Source: a virus
DNA length: 31,036 nucleotides
Reading direction: 5' to 3' (one strand)
IMG/VR virus record: IMGVR_UViG_3300017771_000060
Location: 1 to 31,036 of that record
Below are positions 29,443 through 31,036 of this stretch, piece by piece (position 1 is the first letter of the stretch; every line of letters begins with the position of its first letter). The translations under genes and the position numbers were made by a program. Below the pieces are notes generated by a model. The model searched no databases. It worked only from the letters and a program-made list of their open reading frames with translations, and was not told the DNA's origin.

Positions 29443-29601
29443 CTAACTCCTTTCTCTAATTACTCTTCCACTAAAATATTGAATCTCAAACAATGAATTA
29501 TCTTCATCTTTCTGCATATAGATATGTTTGATCTTGTTATCTAGTTCTTCTTGTTGTATTTCTTTCTTACGCTTTTCTACTGCTTTTTTATTTTGTGTCA
29601 T
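29443..29601 (-). CDS. Small charged protein (52 aa)
   Basis: Read from the minus strand: ATG at 29601, TAG at 29443-29445. It begins with a very basic helix (TQNKKAVEKRKKEIQQEEL), then HIYMQKDEDNSLFEIQYFSG and a short tail. It exactly fills the space between two accepted genes, with one base on either side. The helical basic start suggests contact with nucleic acid or a helical partner. Its function is unknown. Confidence 0.7.
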   Translation of the reverse strand: MTQNKKAVEKRKKEIQQEELDNKIKHIYMQKDEDNSLFEIQYFSGRVIRERS

Positions 29602-29602
29602 A

Positions 29603-29830
29603 CTAAACCCCCATTTGATTTTTGTAGTGTTCGTCTCTTTCTTCTTCTAATTTCTGAAACAAGTAATCCATAAGCATGGCATGGGGTGTTGTCCCCATAC
29701 CATCTTTTACATCACCAATATCAGCAACCAATTTTCTGTACGCAACCATGAAGTCAAAAAATATATACTCGTCTATATTCTCTTCTAGCTCTTGTACCAG
29801 TTCCTTTCCATATGTGTAAACTTTTGCCAT
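29603..29830 (-). CDS. Small acidic helical protein, unknown function
   Basis: Encodes 75 residues with AKVYTYGKELVQELEENIDE and a later YLFQKLEEERDEHYKNQ helix. It is predicted soluble and mostly helical. It lies directly after the SSB-like gene with two bases between and may act in replication or recombination, but no motif indicates how. Confidence 0.75.
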   Translation of the reverse strand: MAKVYTYGKELVQELEENIDEYIFFDFMVAYRKLVADIGDVKDGMGTTPHAMLMDYLFQKLEEERDEHYKNQMGV

Positions 29831-29832
29831 GA

Positions 29833-30159
29833 TTAAAAAGGTATGTCTTCTTCGCCAAAAGTATCAGCATTATCATTCACGCTAACAACTGGTTCTGCTA
29901 CTTGCTCAACCTGTGCCTGCTTAACCTCTAGTCTTGAATACTTATACTCGTTACCATTCTTTGATGTTCTATTCCACAACGCTTGTTTTAATATAACACC
30001 TCCATTCTCACCAAGATCGCCTGCCTTTACCTTCTTTACAAGTTCTTTCAGCATAGCTTTAGACATCTCAACCTCTCCTGTCCAATCAGGCTTTGTATCT
30101 TTGTCCTTAAATTTATTGGTGAAAATTGCACCATCACATTTCATTTCATTATTATCCAT
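29833..30159 (-). CDS. Putative single-stranded DNA-binding protein
   Basis: Encodes 108 residues. The C-terminus, FGEEDIPF, matches the acidic tip of SSB (DDDIPF) that recruits replication and repair proteins. A Gln/Val-rich linker and a short folded part precede it, with GVILKQALWNRTSKNGNEY as a possible strand pair of an OB fold. It is much shorter than E. coli SSB and lacks obvious family landmarks in the N-terminal part, so the call rests on the tail and on the place beside the annealing protein. It overlaps the previous gene by 8 bases. Confidence 0.65.
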   Translation of the reverse strand: MDNNEMKCDGAIFTNKFKDKDTKPDWTGEVEMSKAMLKELVKKVKAGDLGENGGVILKQALWNRTSKNGNEYKYSRLEVKQAQVEQVAEPVVSVNDNADTFGEEDIPF

Positions 30160-30832
30160 TGTTCTTTTCCTCCTCTAGGGTTTTAACAATAAGTTTTAGT
30201 TCTCCATCCAACGCTTCCTTAAGTTCAGGATAGCTTTCTCTTAAAATAGTTAAGTCCTTAGTATTACTCTTGTAATAAGATGTCATACCATCTTTGCTAC
30301 TTTGCAACTTAGCTAATTTTAAAAAACTGTCTACAAAGGTGATCGCCCACGCTTTGTCTTTTTCAATCTTCTTAGGTTTTTCTGCTACAGGTTCAGCCTT
30401 AGTCTCTACTGGTACTTCTTCTTTATCAGAAGTAGGCACATCTTCACCTGCATAAATGTAATGACCAAGACCATACATAGCCATACACTTGACCAAACAT
30501 CGCATCTTAGAATTGTTTACTTGGCTTGAGTTAGGATTTTGTATAGCATTGTTTCTATTATCCATAACACACAAAGTCATTTCTCTACTAAGATTATCTA
30601 TAGAAATTCTACATCTAACTTCTGCTGTTCCATCAGGAAATTTGACATAAGGTACATCACTTTCGCCTTGATAGAATATGTAAGTAGCTTGCGGATAGTG
30701 TTCCATTAATACACCCCATCCCCATGCCCATGATAAATAAGATAGATTCATCTTCTTTTCTACCTTATCGCTACAATCTACCTTAGATAGATTGTCCCAT
30801 ACATCTTTGTATGTAATTTCTTTAGTTGGCAT
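30152..30832 (-). CDS. Single-strand annealing protein, Sak3/DUF1071-like
   Basis: Annealing recombinases pair complementary DNA strands in phage recombination and replication. The 226-residue protein begins with a region including KKMNLSYLSWAWGWGVLMEH, followed by PQATYIFYQG, and has NSKMRCLVKCMAMYGLGHYI at about residues 107-126, a layout that fits the Sak3/DUF1071 group. A Glu/Pro/Lys-rich linker (VPVETKAEPVAEKPKK) leads to a helical C-terminus. AGGAGGTGG precedes the ATG at 30832. It is followed by the SSB-like gene, a common partner order. Confidence 0.82.
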   Translation of the reverse strand: MPTKEITYKDVWDNLSKVDCSDKVEKKMNLSYLSWAWGWGVLMEHYPQATYIFYQGESDVPYVKFPDGTAEVRCRISIDNLSREMTLCVMDNRNNAIQNPNSSQVNNSKMRCLVKCMAMYGLGHYIYAGEDVPTSDKEEVPVETKAEPVAEKPKKIEKDKAWAITFVDSFLKLAKLQSSKDGMTSYYKSNTKDLTILRESYPELKEALDGELKLIVKTLEEEKNNG

Positions 30833-31036
30833 TTGCCACCTCCTTTTGTCCTTCTCTTATTTCATCAGCCCACCAGTCTTCAATAATGCATGTCAAAGAT
30901 TCCCAACCTACACCCCAGTTAGCATCATGGTTTCGCTCTACACAATTTAATACTTCCATGCACTCATCATCAGTAAGTTTTAAGTTCCAGTCGTTATCAT
31001 CAATAACACACCTAACATCTTCTATTGCCCATATAA
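30822..31036 (-). CDS. Partial early protein, unknown function
   Basis: The frame enters from the right edge and stops with TAA at 30822-30824, leaving 71 residues. It contains LTDDECMEVLNCVERNHDAN and WGVGWESLTCIIEDWW, an acidic helical sequence of a kind I recall in many phages without a known function. It overlaps the annealing-protein start by 11 bases, and the strong ribosome site of that gene lies inside its last codons. Its own start is outside the window. Confidence 0.75.
   Translation of the reverse strand, partial: IWAIEDVRCVIDDNDWNLKLTDDECMEVLNCVERNHDANWGVGWESLTCIIEDWWADEIREGQKEVANAN

Noticed and set aside
1-31036. tRNA genes, integrase or attachment sites
   Set aside because: I looked for clover-leaf sequences, integrase-like genes and long direct repeats at module borders and saw none, so no lysogeny claim is made.

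Overview
This AT-rich window looks like part of the genome of a tailed marine phage, probably podovirus-like, that infects a Gram-negative host. The support is a spanin pair plus endolysin, long glycine/glutamine-rich virion proteins, a 2787-residue polyvalent-type protein, and a convergent recombination module. Almost every base is coding, no tRNA was seen, and no gene-free stretch exceeds 50 bases. The host cannot be named from sequence. The composition would suit low-GC oceanic bacteria, but that is inference.

Layout. Positions 1-2757 (+): the tail end of one CDS, then nine small genes (one too short for usual ORF cut-offs), mostly joined by TAATG stop/start junctions. Five encode small membrane proteins that are holin-like candidates. 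Positions 2726-7505 (+): an unusual cassette of csgF, csgG, a secreted curlin-repeat-like protein, a secreted FecR-domain protein ending in curlin-like repeats, and a CHASE2 / class III adenylate cyclase with all expected catalytic residues. Positions 7496-8849 (+): a small unknown gene, nested inner- and outer-membrane spanins, and a GH24-type endolysin. Positions 8853-27187 (+): virion proteins, including a 1196-aa Gly/Pro-rich protein, a GNAT-like small protein, a 692-aa protein with 54-residue tandem repeats, a 483-aa protein, and the 2787-aa protein with an HEXXH site. Positions 27177-31036 (-): a compact leftward operon with a partial first gene, a Sak3/DUF1071-like annealing protein, an SSB-like protein, an HNH endonuclease, a RusA resolvase and small unknowns. 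Four or five of these small genes were recovered by reading the strand directly (29443-29601, 28787-28924, 28375-28509, 27965-28114, and possibly 28687-28785). The two modules converge and their end genes overlap by 11 bp.

Most notable system: a phage-borne type VIII (curli) export cassette with its own candidate amyloid-like substrate, coupled to a FecR / CHASE2-adenylate cyclase sensor, inserted between holin-like genes and the spanin/endolysin genes. CsgE is not seen. In this cassette and in the spanin pair, the export signal of several genes is written almost wholly inside the 3' end of the preceding gene in another frame. One reading is that the phage secretes a fibre or opens an outer-membrane channel late in infection. 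Another is that it alters host surface and cAMP state. The sequence supports the components but does not decide the purpose.
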